Source of the DNA: Glycomyces lechevalierae
Lineage (GTDB): Bacteria; Actinomycetota; Actinomycetes; Mycobacteriales; Micromonosporaceae
Direction of reading: 5' to 3'
Length of the DNA: 49,486 bases
Assembly (NCBI RefSeq): GCF_027622945.1
Contig: NZ_JAPZVQ010000006.1
Coordinates: 1 to 49,486, forward strand
Notes under the pieces: generated by a model
What the model saw: the letters and a program-made list of their open reading frames with translations, nothing else
Told to the model about the DNA's origin: nothing
Databases searched by the model: none
Part shown: one piece after another, positions 16,160-24,513 of the stretch
Layout of the letters: every line of letters starts with the position of its first letter
How positions within the stretch are numbered: the first letter of the stretch is position 1
Position numbers and translations under genes: made by a program

Positions 16160-16191
16160 ACCCTAAGACCTCACGCCGGCGTCAGAGGCAA
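16160..16191 (-). promoter_or_regulatory. MerR-type promoter with dyad in a 20-bp spacer
   Basis: Minus-strand -35 TTGCCT (16186-16191) and -10 TAGGGT (16160-16165) are separated by 20 bp instead of 17. The spacer holds the palindrome ACGCCGGCGT (16173-16182) flanked by CCTC and GAGG. MerR activators use such over-long spacers. Position and dyad are seen; control by the adjacent MerR gene is inferred. Confidence 0.6.
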
Positions 16192-16227
16192 ACGACCGTG
16201 GCGGACACCACAGCGAGGAGAGTGCGG

Positions 16228-16575
16228 ATGCGCATCGGGGAACTGGCCGAGGCGACGGGGGCGACGGTACGCGCCCTCAGATACTACGAGGAGCAAGGGC
16301 TGCTGCGGCCCGAACGGACCGCGAGCGGCCAGCGGATCTACACCCCGGACGCCGTCGACCAGGTCCTCTGGATCCGGTCACTGCTCGGGAACGGCTTCTC
16401 CAGCAAGGCGATCGCGCAACTGCGCAGGTGCGCGAGCGCCGACGAGGTCACCCCCGAGCAGCGGGCGGTGGTCCGCGCCGAGCACGCCCGCATCGAGGCC
16501 GCATACCGCGCCGCCGCGGCGACGAAGGACCGATTCGCGTCGGTCCTCGCGTTCATCGGCGACGGCCCGGACTAG
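16228..16575 (+). CDS. MerR-family transcriptional regulator
   Basis: This 115-aa protein begins directly with the MerR winged helix: MRIGELAEATGATVRALRYY, then EEQGLLRPERTASGQRIYT. A helix follows (VDQVLWIRSLLGNGFSSKAIAQL), and a short coiled-coil dimerisation helix lies to about residue 100. No effector domain or metal-binding cysteine cluster is present (a single Cys in RRCASADE), so it belongs to the small-ligand or stress-sensing type. ATG 16228 has GAGGAGA 7 bp upstream. The divergent SDR is the probable target. Confidence 0.9.
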   Translation: MRIGELAEATGATVRALRYYEEQGLLRPERTASGQRIYTPDAVDQVLWIRSLLGNGFSSKAIAQLRRCASADEVTPEQRAVVRAEHARIEAAYRAAAATKDRFASVLAFIGDGPD

Positions 16576-16609
16576 ACGATCGCGGCCGCCAGGTCTACGG
16601 GCGAACGCT

Positions 16610-17323
16610 TCAGGACCGCCAGTACGCCATCGCGTGCACACGGTGCTTCGGGAAACCGACCTCCCTGCGGGCGAACGCGGACAACGCGCGCGTGGACCTG
16701 GCTTCGACGGCGATCCAGAGGTAGGCGAGGGCGGGCTCCGGGGCGAGACCGGGGAGTTCCTCCCGGACCCGGCTCACCAGGGCCTCCCCGTCAGCGACGC
16801 GGGGGACGAGGCGCAGGTCGTGGCGGTCGGTGGTGCGGTACGGGAGTGCGTCGTCGCCCGCGGTCTCGAACCAGATCGTGGCCGGGGTGTCGGGGAAGGC
16901 GTCGAGGAGCGAGTTGACGGCCGGGAGCGAGGCGGCGTCGCCGACGAGGAGGAGACGCTCCGGCTCGGGGTCCAAGGGCTCGAAGCCGGTGCCGTAGACC
17001 GTGGCCTGGATGGTGTCGCCCGGTTCGGCCCTCCGGGACCAGTCGCTCGCGACGCCGTTGTGGAGGGCGAACTCGATCGCGAACGTGCCGGCCTCCCGGT
17101 CGGGGTCGACGAGGGTGTAACCGCGCTGGTGGGGCCTGCCGCCGTCGTCGAACCAGAGACGGACCCACATCGTGGGGTGCCCGGGCAGATCGGCGAGGAG
17201 GCCGCCGTCGGTGAAGGTGAGGCGGCGGTAGTGCTCGGTGATCGGCGTCGCGCCCGTGACGGTGAACGTGAAGTCCTTGGCGCGCAGCAGTTTCAGTACC
17301 GCGCCCTCCCAGCCGTGGCCCAT
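16610..17323 (-). CDS. siderophore-interacting protein (ferric-siderophore reductase)
   Basis: This 237-aa FAD/NAD(P)-dependent SIP-family protein has FAD-binding motif RGYTLVDPD, a DWSRRAEPGDTIQ strand, NAD(P)-domain motif LLLVGDAASLPAV and the C-terminal helix KHRVHAMAYWRS typical of the family. SIPs reduce ferric siderophores in the cytosol to release iron. ATG 17323 has AAGGGA 6 bp upstream. The start is 46 bp from a perfect iron box shared with the divergent acylase-GNAT gene, so both should be derepressed by iron starvation. Confidence 0.93.
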   Translation of the reverse strand: MGHGWEGAVLKLLRAKDFTFTVTGATPITEHYRRLTFTDGGLLADLPGHPTMWVRLWFDDGGRPHQRGYTLVDPDREAGTFAIEFALHNGVASDWSRRAEPGDTIQATVYGTGFEPLDPEPERLLLVGDAASLPAVNSLLDAFPDTPATIWFETAGDDALPYRTTDRHDLRLVPRVADGEALVSRVREELPGLAPEPALAYLWIAVEARSTRALSAFARREVGFPKHRVHAMAYWRS

Positions 17324-17368
17324 GCCCGATCCCTTCTCGCGTCCCGGTGAAAATGAGTGAAGCTTTGC

Positions 17369-17387
17369 TTAGGTTAGACTAACCTAA
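17369..17387. promoter_or_regulatory. iron box (IdeR/DmdR1-type operator)
   Basis: TTAGGTTAGACTAACCTAA is a 19-bp near-perfect palindrome matching the actinobacterial DtxR/IdeR consensus. It lies 2 bp before the ATG of the acylase-GNAT gene and 46 bp upstream of the SIP gene, so it can repress both directions when iron is plentiful. Confidence 0.95.
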
Positions 17388-17389
17388 CT

Positions 17390-19981
17390 ATGAGTTTCGT
17401 GTGCTACCGGGACGCCTGGGGCGTCCCCCACCTCAAGGCGCCCGACGCGAACGCGCTGGCGTTCGCCCAGGGCCGCAACGCCGCTGTCGACCGCGGCTGG
17501 CAGATCGAGGCCGCGCGCCGCCGCGCCGCCGGGAACGCCTCGGCGTCGTTCGGGGCGGACTGGGCCCACTGGGACCGGCTCGTGCGGCGGGCCGGGGTCG
17601 TCGGTTCCGCGAAGGCCGCGTTCGAGGCCCTCGACTCAGGGACCGCCGCGTGGGTCCGCGCCTACGTCGACGGCGTCAACAGCGGCATGGCCACCGGCAC
17701 GGCGCTCGCACCGGAACTCGACGCGGTGCCGGAGCCGTGGGACCCGTGGACGCCGCTGTCGGTCTGGTACGGCGAGCACCTGCTGTTCGGCGGCGGGTTC
17801 CCCGGCAAGCTGTGGCGCGAGCTGGTACGGGATGCCTTGGGAGAGCGGGCGGTGCGGGCCTTCGCGCTCGACGGGCCGGAGCCGGTCGGGTCGAACGGGT
17901 GGCTCGTCGACGGCTCCATGACCGCCAGCGGGAAGCCGATCCTCGCCGGGGACCCGCACCGCGCGATCCAGCTTCCCGGTGCCTACCAGCAGATCCGGTT
18001 GGCGTGCGACGAGTTCGACGTCGTCGGGCTGGCGATCCCGGGCACCCCCGGCATTGCCCACTTCGGACACACCGGTGACGTGGCCTGGGGCATCACCAAC
18101 GCCATGGCCGACACCTGCGACGTGTTCCGCGAACGACTGCGACGCGGCCCGGACGGGTCGGTCGAGGCGTTCGGGCCCGGCGGGTGGGAGCCCGCCTCGG
18201 TCCGGAGCGAGACCTACACCGTCGCCGGAGGCGAAACCCAGACCGTCGAGATCGTCGAGACCGCACGCGGACCCGTCGTCGGCGAGGACGCCAAGGGCCC
18301 CTTCAGCATGCGCGGCCCGCTCCAGGAGCTGCCCGACCTGGGGTTCGCCGCGCTGCCGAAGCTGCTCCGGGCCCGCACGGTCGACGACGTGGACGCCGCG
18401 ATGGAGCACTGGGTGCTGCCCGTCAACGTCGTGATGGCCGCCGACGCCGCCGGGCGGACCCTGCACCGGGTCGCCGGGCGCGTCCCCGAGCGGGACGAGG
18501 AGAACCGGCGCCATCCGGTCCCCGCCTGGGAGGCGAAGCACGCCTGGCGCGGATGGAAGACCATGCCCCGCAAGGACATCGACCGCGTCGCGACCATGGC
18601 GAACGAGCGGGGCCTGTCCGCGCCGCTCGGCGTCGAGTTCTGTCCGCCGCACCGCGCGAACCGCATCCGGACCCTCTTGGAGGAGCGGACCGGCTGGGCC
18701 GCCGCCGACATGGCCGCGATCCACACCGACACGCTCCAGCCCTCGGCCGACGTGCTGCTCAGGCCGTTGGAGGGCGTCGAGCTCGCCCCGGAGTCCGCCA
18801 AACTGCTCGACCGGATGCGGGACTGGGACCGCCGCATGGACGCAGACAGCGTCGAGGCCGCCGCCTTCGCGGCCTACCGCGCCGCCGCGGCACGGCGGCT
18901 CGCCGCCCTGCCGGTGTTCGCGGACCTGGGCGTGCCGGAAGGCGCGGACCCGACGTTCGTGCCATGGCTGCTGCTGCGCAACCGCATCGGCTACGTCGTC
19001 GAGCACGTCCTGGGCTTCGTCGGCCGAGCGGAGGCCGAGCGGGTGCTCCGGGCCGCCCTCGACGACGTCGCGGGCGAGGAGTTCGCGACCTGGGGCGAGG
19101 TCCACCGCCTGCGACCCTGGGAGCACCAGCCGATCGGCTTCGCGCCGGCAGCGCCGTTGGGCGGCAACGCGGGCGACGTCGACTGCGTCCTGGCCACCTC
19201 CTGCATCCCCGGTGCCACGGAGGACTTCTCCGGCGGCCCCGCCGCCCGCTGGGTCTGGGACCTCGCCGACCGCGAGCAGAGCCGCTGGATCGTCCCCTTC
19301 GGAACGTCAGGGACGCCCGGCCCCCACCACCGCGACCAGTTCCCGCTCTGGCGCGACGGAGAACTCATCCCCGTCGTCACCGAATGGCCTCGCCTGCAAG
19401 AGGAATACCGCATGATCGACCGACCGGCAGTGTTCGAGCAGACCCTCGACGGCTTCGGCACCGTGTCCATAGTGCCCGTCAGGCCGAAGGAGGACCTCGA
19501 CCTCATCTACGGCTGGGTCACCCAGGAGCGCGCCCGGTTCTGGGGGATGACCGAGCACTCCCGCGACTACGTGCTCGAGATCTACGAATACCTCGACTCG
19601 CTCGACACCCACCACGCCTACCTGCTGCTGCGGGACGCGAAACCCGTGGCGCTCTTCCAGACCTACGAACCCGACGCCGACCCCGTGGGCGAATGCTACG
19701 AGGTCGAACCCGGCGACATCGGCGTCCACCTCCTCGTCGCCGCCGCCGACGGCAAGGCCGAGACCGGCTTCACCGTGGCGCTCCTCAAGGTCATCGGCGC
19801 GCACCTCTTCGCCGATCCGGGCCACCGCCGGATCGTGGCCGAACCGGACACCAGGAACGCGCAGGCCTCAGCCCGCCTGCGCCGCAGCGGGTTCGCCATC
19901 GGACCCGAGATCACGCTGCCCGACAAGACCGCGCGCCTCGCGTTCCTCCGCCGCGAGGACGCCCCCGCCGGACTGCTGTAG
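17390..19981 (+). CDS. penicillin-acylase-type hydrolase fused to siderophore-type GNAT acyltransferase
   Basis: This 863-aa two-part protein. Residues 1 to about 660 are an Ntn hydrolase of the penicillin acylase family: the family's opening motif RDAWGVPHL starts at residue 7, and the beta-chain nucleophile is Ser168 in PVGSNGW. Other marks are GKPILAGDPH, GIAHFGHTGDVAWGITN and the C-terminal GTSGTPGPHHRDQFPLW. Residues ~675-863 are a GNAT domain of the IucB/AlcB/MbtK type (FWGMTEHSRDYVLEIYEYL, ALFQTYEPDAD, VEPGDIGVHLLV), a group that acylates hydroxylamines or amines in siderophore biosynthesis. No signal peptide is present, unlike secreted acylases. The iron box 2 bp ahead links it to iron acquisition; siderophore acylation and trimming in one polypeptide is my inference. 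An in-frame ATG (19412) with AAGAGGAA upstream could yield the GNAT part alone. Confidence 0.9.
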   Translation: MSFVCYRDAWGVPHLKAPDANALAFAQGRNAAVDRGWQIEAARRRAAGNASASFGADWAHWDRLVRRAGVVGSAKAAFEALDSGTAAWVRAYVDGVNSGMATGTALAPELDAVPEPWDPWTPLSVWYGEHLLFGGGFPGKLWRELVRDALGERAVRAFALDGPEPVGSNGWLVDGSMTASGKPILAGDPHRAIQLPGAYQQIRLACDEFDVVGLAIPGTPGIAHFGHTGDVAWGITNAMADTCDVFRERLRRGPDGSVEAFGPGGWEPASVRSETYTVAGGETQTVEIVETARGPVVGEDAKGPFSMRGPLQELPDLGFAALPKLLRARTVDDVDAAMEHWVLPVNVVMAADAAGRTLHRVAGRVPERDEENRRHPVPAWEAKHAWRGWKTMPRKDIDRVATMANERGLSAPLGVEFCPPHRANRIRTLLEERTGWAAADMAAIHTDTLQPSADVLLRPLEGVELAPESAKLLDRMRDWDRRMDADSVEAAAFAAYRAAAARRLAALPVFADLGVPEGADPTFVPWLLLRNRIGYVVEHVLGFVGRAEAERVLRAALDDVAGEEFATWGEVHRLRPWEHQPIGFAPAAPLGGNAGDVDCVLATSCIPGATEDFSGGPAARWVWDLADREQSRWIVPFGTSGTPGPHHRDQFPLWRDGELIPVVTEWPRLQEEYRMIDRPAVFEQTLDGFGTVSIVPVRPKEDLDLIYGWVTQERARFWGMTEHSRDYVLEIYEYLDSLDTHHAYLLLRDAKPVALFQTYEPDADPVGECYEVEPGDIGVHLLVAAADGKAETGFTVALLKVIGAHLFADPGHRRIVAEPDTRNAQASARLRRSGFAIGPEITLPDKTARLAFLRREDAPAGLL

Positions 19982-20021
19982 GCGGCGGCCCCCGGCGCAC
20001 AGGTGCACCGGGGGCCGCCGC
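19982..20021. terminator. bidirectional terminator hairpin
   Basis: GCGGCGGCCCCCGG (19982-19995) and CCGGGGGCCGCCGC (20008-20021) form a perfect 14-bp stem over a 12-nt loop between two convergent genes. Confidence 0.8.
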
Positions 20022-20043
20022 GGGAATCCAGACGGGCCGCGGC

Positions 20044-21081
20044 TCAGGTCCCAATCTCGGGCTGCGGGCCGCTGAATTCGTTCAGGAGGGCCGGGACGGC
20101 CGCCGCCGGATCGGCCTTGTAGTCGTAGAAGTCGTGCGGGTCGAACGCGTCGCCCTGCTCGCGGATCACGTCGTCCCAGGTGCAGTCGACGGTGATGTTG
20201 CCGCGCTGGACGAGCTCGCCCTCCACTGTGTAGTACGGGTTGTGGGTGCCCTCGTAGTAGCTGTTCTCGATCACCGCGCTGGTCCTGCCGCGCACGTAGT
20301 TGCCGTAGGCGGCGACGTCCTGCAGGTAGTTGTTGTACATGTGCAGGTTCGCGATGTTGTCGGCGCTCGGGTTGCGCTGCACCGTGTCCTTGAACCAGTT
20401 GTGGTGGATGGTGATCTGCGAGGTGACGTTCGGCGTCCAGCCGATGCCGAAGGTCTTGTTGTTGTCGAAGAAGCGGTTCCAGGAGACGGTGAGGAACGTG
20501 GTGTCCTTGCGGCTGTCGAGGAGGCCGTCGTTCATGCGGGTGAGGGTGTTGTGGTCGATCCAGATGTGGTCGGCCGTGTCGAGCTGGATCGCGTCGTAGT
20601 CGTACTGCTTGTCGTCCGGGTCGTCCTCGGGCATGAGGGTGTCCCGGATCGTCAGGTTGCGGATGATGACATTGTGGACGCCGGTGCCGAGGAAGAACCC
20701 GCCGCCCACGATCTCGCCGGAGGTCCCGACGCCGATGATCGTCTTGTCGGAGGCGACCTTGAGCTCGGTTCCCTTGGGGTCGAGGTCGATCGAGCCCGCG
20801 ACCTGGATGACGTAGGGCTCGGCGGCCGTGACGTACCGGTTCAGCTCCTCCATGGTGTCGACGGTGACCGTCTCGCCGGCGGCGCCGCCCGTGGTGGGGC
20901 CGCGTCCCAGTCCCGGCAGGGAGGCGAAGCCGTCGGCGGTGTCGGACCAGCCCTGGCGGGGGCGGCTCGGGGGTTCGGCCGAGCCCGGGTGCGCCACGGC
21001 GAGGCCGGCGACGACCATGCCCGCGGCGGCCGCGGCGGCGACGACCGCACGGCGCGTTCGTCCTGCGGGGGAAGGGTTCAT
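20044..21081 (-). CDS. secreted pectate lyase, polysaccharide lyase family 1
   Basis: This 345-aa exported enzyme cleaves polygalacturonate by beta-elimination with calcium. Residues 1-35 are a signal peptide with twin arginines (GRTRRAVVAAAAAAG), so Tat export is possible. The parallel beta-helix carries the PL1 signatures YDAIQLDTADHIWIDHNTL, LTVSWNRFFDNNKT and ITIHHNWFKDTVQRNPS; the Arg in the last is the likely catalytic base. It ends without a carbohydrate-binding module. ATG 21081 has AGGAG 7 bp upstream. It is divergent from a sugar importer operon that would take up the released oligosaccharides. Confidence 0.94.
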   Translation of the reverse strand: MNPSPAGRTRRAVVAAAAAAGMVVAGLAVAHPGSAEPPSRPRQGWSDTADGFASLPGLGRGPTTGGAAGETVTVDTMEELNRYVTAAEPYVIQVAGSIDLDPKGTELKVASDKTIIGVGTSGEIVGGGFFLGTGVHNVIIRNLTIRDTLMPEDDPDDKQYDYDAIQLDTADHIWIDHNTLTRMNDGLLDSRKDTTFLTVSWNRFFDNNKTFGIGWTPNVTSQITIHHNWFKDTVQRNPSADNIANLHMYNNYLQDVAAYGNYVRGRTSAVIENSYYEGTHNPYYTVEGELVQRGNITVDCTWDDVIREQGDAFDPHDFYDYKADPAAAVPALLNEFSGPQPEIGT

Positions 21082-21122
21082 GGGACGCTCCTAACGATGG
21101 AGGGTGGGCGTCTGCTCGGCAC

Positions 21123-21152
21123 AGCCTAAGCATGATCATCGATTTGCGTCAA
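21123..21152 (-). promoter_or_regulatory. pectate lyase promoter
   Basis: Minus-strand TTGACG (21147-21152), 18-bp spacer and TAGGCT (21123-21128) give a good sigma-70-like promoter about 35 nt before the start codon. The spacer contains a CATCGA half-site (21137-21142) also found as a full palindrome at the divergent promoter. Confidence 0.65.
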
Positions 21153-21189
21153 TGGGTTGCCAAAACTTCCGGATAATTTCTTTCATGAC

Positions 21190-21246
21190 TTGACATAACT
21201 CGGTCCGCGGCCCTAGCCTGATCCCACTCATCGAGTCTGATCGATG
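21190..21246 (+). promoter_or_regulatory. promoter and CATCGA...TCGATG palindrome ahead of the importer operon
   Basis: TTGACA (21190-21195), 18-bp spacer and TAGCCT (21214-21219) form the operon promoter. CATCGA-N6-TCGATG (21229-21246) lies at or just after the expected transcription start, a good place for a repressor. The ROK regulator at the operon end is the obvious candidate to bind it. Confidence 0.65.
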
Positions 21247-21281
21247 CCCCCACCCCTCGTCCGCGTGAAGGGACCGCAAGC

Positions 21282-22619
21282 GTGACCACTGAACGACCCC
21301 CCGCCTCCGGCTCGGAGTTCAACCGCCGCAACCTGATCAAGCTCTCCGGCCTCGGCCTGGCCGCCGTCCCCGGGCTCGCCGCCTGCGGGCGCGGCTTCGG
21401 CGGAGGCGGCGACGACGAGAGCGGTGACGGCGTCACCCTCAACATGGTGTGGTGGGGCGACGCCAAGCGCGCCGAGAAGACCCAGGCCGCTCTCGACATC
21501 TTCACGGAGGCCAACCCCGACATCACGATCAAGGTCGAGTACCAGGACTCCGGCCCCTACCAGGACAAGCTCGCGACCCGCTTCGCCGCGAACGACGCCC
21601 CGGACCTCATGGCGATGCGCATGGACTCGCTGCGCGAGTACGCCGACCGCGGCGCGCTCCTCGACCTCAACGAGTACGGCGACGACATCGATTTGAGCGG
21701 CCTCAGCGAGAACGCCGCCAATCTGGCCGAAGTGGACGGCAGCGTCTTCGGCGTCCCGGCCGGGCTCAACGCCGTCGGCTTCGTCATCCGCAAGGACTTC
21801 GCCGAGCAGTACGGCGTGGCCGTGCCCGACGGGAACACCTGGAGCTGGGACGACCTCGCCGCGTTCGCGCAGGCCATCAGCGACGCCTCCGGCCAGGAGG
21901 TCTACGGCACCGGCTACGACGTGCAGACCCTCCAGAACCTCGTGGTCTGGGTGCGCCAGCAGGGCGAGGACCTGTTCACCGAAGACGGGAAGCTCGGCGT
22001 CAGCGCCGCCACCATGCAGGCCTGGTTCGAACTCGCCGACGGGATGCGCCAGAGCGGCGCGTACCCGCCCGCCGGGTTCTTCGAGGAGATCGGCGGCTCG
22101 CCCGACCAGTCCTATATCGCGCAGGGGAAGCTCGCGTCGCAGATCATCCCGACCAACAACTTCCTCGGCTACAACGAGGCCTGCGGCGGGAACCTCGTGC
22201 TGCTGCGCATCCCCGGCGAGGCCCAGGCCGTGCGGCGGGGGCAATCGGTTGACTGCCCGCACCTGTGGTCGGTCGCCGCGGCTTCCAAGCACCCCAAGGA
22301 GGCCGTGAAGCTCCTCGACTTCCTCACCAACGACCCCGAGGCCTCGCTCGCGACCGGCACGACCCGCGGCGTGCCCGCGAGTACCGCTGTGGCCGAGGAG
22401 ATCAAGGACTCGCTCGAACCGGACGACCTGGTCGCCACCGAGTACCTGATGGGCCTCCAGGGCGAGGACCTGCCGCGCTCCTACACGTACCCGCCCGGGG
22501 GCAGCGCGATCGCCGACTTCCTCGACGTGATCGCCGTCGAAGTCGAGTTCGGCCGCCAGTCGGCCGCGGACGGCGCCGCCCAGTTCATCTCCGAGGCGAC
22601 GGCGGCGATCGAGGGGTGA
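21282..22619 (+). CDS. ABC sugar-binding lipoprotein
   Basis: This 445-aa family 1 extracellular solute-binding protein has an N-terminus combining a twin-arginine motif (FNRRNLIKLSG, R15-R16) and a lipobox (GLAAC, Cys35), so it is probably a Tat-exported lipoprotein. The mature part has MVWWGDAKRAEKTQAALDIF, a DLMAMRMDSLREYAD segment and FLTNDPEASLATGTTRGVPAS near the end, as in oligosaccharide binders. It captures sugar for the two permeases that follow. Start GTG 21282 has AAGGGA 9 bp upstream. The stop overlaps a possible GTG of the next gene. An ATPase is not encoded nearby, so a shared MsiK-type ATPase is likely. Confidence 0.92.
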   Translation: MTTERPPASGSEFNRRNLIKLSGLGLAAVPGLAACGRGFGGGGDDESGDGVTLNMVWWGDAKRAEKTQAALDIFTEANPDITIKVEYQDSGPYQDKLATRFAANDAPDLMAMRMDSLREYADRGALLDLNEYGDDIDLSGLSENAANLAEVDGSVFGVPAGLNAVGFVIRKDFAEQYGVAVPDGNTWSWDDLAAFAQAISDASGQEVYGTGYDVQTLQNLVVWVRQQGEDLFTEDGKLGVSAATMQAWFELADGMRQSGAYPPAGFFEEIGGSPDQSYIAQGKLASQIIPTNNFLGYNEACGGNLVLLRIPGEAQAVRRGQSVDCPHLWSVAAASKHPKEAVKLLDFLTNDPEASLATGTTRGVPASTAVAEEIKDSLEPDDLVATEYLMGLQGEDLPRSYTYPPGGSAIADFLDVIAVEVEFGRQSAADGAAQFISEATAAIEG

Positions 22620-22624
22620 CCGCC

Positions 22625-23566
22625 GTGTCCACTGAGTCTGCCGTCATGCCGGGGGCAGTCGACCCGCCTGCGCCGCAAGCGAACGATCGGCGCAGGCGGG
22701 TCCGAAAGGACCGCGCCGGCTACCTGTTCCTGCTGCCGTGGTTCATCGGGATGCTCTTCACGGTCGTCCCGTTCTTCGCCTCGCTCTACCTCGCGTTCAC
22801 CGACTACAACCTGCTGAACGCTCCGAAGTGGATCGGGCTGGAGAACTTCGCGGACATGTTCCGCGACCCCGTGCTGCTCAAGTCCCTGCAGGTCACGTTC
22901 GTGTACACGTTCGTGTCCGTGCCGCTCTCGCTCGCGGCCGCGCTCGGCGTGGCGATGATCCTCAACCGCGGCATCCGGGGCCTGCCCTGGTACCGGGCCG
23001 TGTTCTACCTGCCGTCGCTGCTCGGCGCGAGCGTCGCGGTGGTCCTGTTGTGGCGCTATGTCTTCGGGTTCGACGGGATCGTGAACGCGTTCCTCGGCTG
23101 GTTCGGGGTCGACGCGATCTCGTGGACCTCCGACCCCGACTACGCGCTGACGACGCTGATCATCCTGCACATCTGGACGTTCGGCTCGCCCATGGTGATC
23201 TTCCTGGCCGGGCTGCGGCAGATCCCGACCATGTACTACGAGGCCGCCGCCGTCGACGGCGCCTCGAAATGGCGCCGGTTCCGGTCGATCACCCTGCCGC
23301 TCCTGAGCCCCATCATCTTCTTCAACCTGATCCAGTCGCTCATCGCCTCGTTCCAGACGTTCACGCAGGGCTTCGTGATGAACAACGGCGGCGGCGGACC
23401 GGCGAACTCCACATTGTTCTACAACCTGTACCTGTACCAGCAGGGCTTCGGGCAGTTCAACATGGGCTACGCCTCCGCGATGGCCTGGACCCTGCTCGTC
23501 ATCATCGCCGTGTTCACCGCGATCACGTTCCTCTCCGCCAAATACTGGGTCAACTACGACAACTGA
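22625..23566 (+). CDS. sugar ABC transporter permease (MalF-like)
   Basis: This 313-aa protein has six membrane helices, from GYLFLLPWFIGMLFTVVPFF to the final AWTLLVIIAVFTAITFL. The cytoplasmic EAA loop that docks the ATPase is EAAAVDGASKWRRFRSITLP (about residues 205-225). I chose GTG 22625, 5 bp after the preceding stop, because GAGGGG is 8 bp upstream; GTG 22616 overlapping the stop is an alternative adding three residues. Confidence 0.9.
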   Translation: MSTESAVMPGAVDPPAPQANDRRRRVRKDRAGYLFLLPWFIGMLFTVVPFFASLYLAFTDYNLLNAPKWIGLENFADMFRDPVLLKSLQVTFVYTFVSVPLSLAAALGVAMILNRGIRGLPWYRAVFYLPSLLGASVAVVLLWRYVFGFDGIVNAFLGWFGVDAISWTSDPDYALTTLIILHIWTFGSPMVIFLAGLRQIPTMYYEAAAVDGASKWRRFRSITLPLLSPIIFFNLIQSLIASFQTFTQGFVMNNGGGGPANSTLFYNLYLYQQGFGQFNMGYASAMAWTLLVIIAVFTAITFLSAKYWVNYDN

Positions 23567-23576
23567 GGTCCCACCC

Positions 23577-24482
23577 ATGTCAACGACCTTGCCAACCCCG
23601 CGGGCCGCCAAGAAGCCCGACGAGGACGCCGACGTGCTCATCGAGCGCTTCGGCAGCACCCGCAAGAGCCGCTTCTCCCGCCACGTGATCCTGTGCGTCA
23701 TCGGCCTGGTCATGATGTACCCGCTGCTGTGGCTCGTCTCCAGCTCGCTCAAGCCCAACGACCTGATCTTCTCGGACCTGTCGCTGTGGCCGGCGGACTG
23801 GAACCCGGCGAACTACGCCGAGGGCTGGACGGCCCTCGAATACGACTTCGGCGTGTACTTCTCGAACTCGATCGTGATCGTGGTGCTGAGCATCATCGGG
23901 AACCTGTTCTCGTGCTCCCTTGCGGCGTACGGGTTCGCGCGGCTCAACTTCACCGGCCGCAAGCTCTTCTTCGCGCTCATGCTCGGCACGATGATGCTCC
24001 CCGGGCACGTGCTGCTCATCCCGCAGTACATCCTGTTCGCGAAGCTCGGCTGGCTCAACACGTACTACCCGCTGCTGGTGCCGAACTTCCTGGCCACCAA
24101 CGCGTTCTACATCTTCCTCATGGTGCAGTTCATGCGCTCGCTGCCGCAGGAGCTCGACGACGCGGCCCGCATCGACGGCTGCGGGCCGTTCCGCACCTTC
24201 TGGAGCATCATCCTGCCGCTGTGCCGCCCCGCGTTCGCCACCACCGCGATCTTCACGTTCATCTCGGTGTGGAACGAGTTCTTCGGGCCGCTGCTCTACC
24301 TCACCGACCCGGAGCTGTACACGGTGCCGCTCGCACTGCGCCAGTTCATCGACTCCGAAGGCCAGTCGCAGTGGGGGCAGATGTTCGCGATGTCCGTGCT
24401 CTCGCTCGCGCCCATCATCGGCTTCTTCATCGCCGGGCAGAAGTACCTCGTCAAAGGCATCGCCACCACAGGCCTCAAATAA
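23577..24482 (+). CDS. sugar ABC transporter permease (MalG-like)
   Basis: This 301-aa inner-membrane partner of the previous permease has a ~38-residue cytoplasmic N-tail, then six helices. The EAA loop variant is DDAARIDGCGPFRTFWSIIL (about residues 193-212), and there is a conserved VWNEFFGPLLY in the last periplasmic stretch. ATG 23577 lies 10 bp after the preceding gene with GAGG 8 bp upstream. It belongs to the same importer. Confidence 0.92.
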   Translation: MSTTLPTPRAAKKPDEDADVLIERFGSTRKSRFSRHVILCVIGLVMMYPLLWLVSSSLKPNDLIFSDLSLWPADWNPANYAEGWTALEYDFGVYFSNSIVIVVLSIIGNLFSCSLAAYGFARLNFTGRKLFFALMLGTMMLPGHVLLIPQYILFAKLGWLNTYYPLLVPNFLATNAFYIFLMVQFMRSLPQELDDAARIDGCGPFRTFWSIILPLCRPAFATTAIFTFISVWNEFFGPLLYLTDPELYTVPLALRQFIDSEGQSQWGQMFAMSVLSLAPIIGFFIAGQKYLVKGIATTGLK

Positions 24483-24513
24483 CGCCGGCCTCGAATAACG
24501 AACGGGAACACCC

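Noticed and set aside
18184..21129. A 981-codon plus-strand frame across the GNAT end and the pectate lyase
   Set aside because: It runs through the acylase gene in another frame and antisense to a clear PL1 enzyme; composition is Arg-rich throughout.
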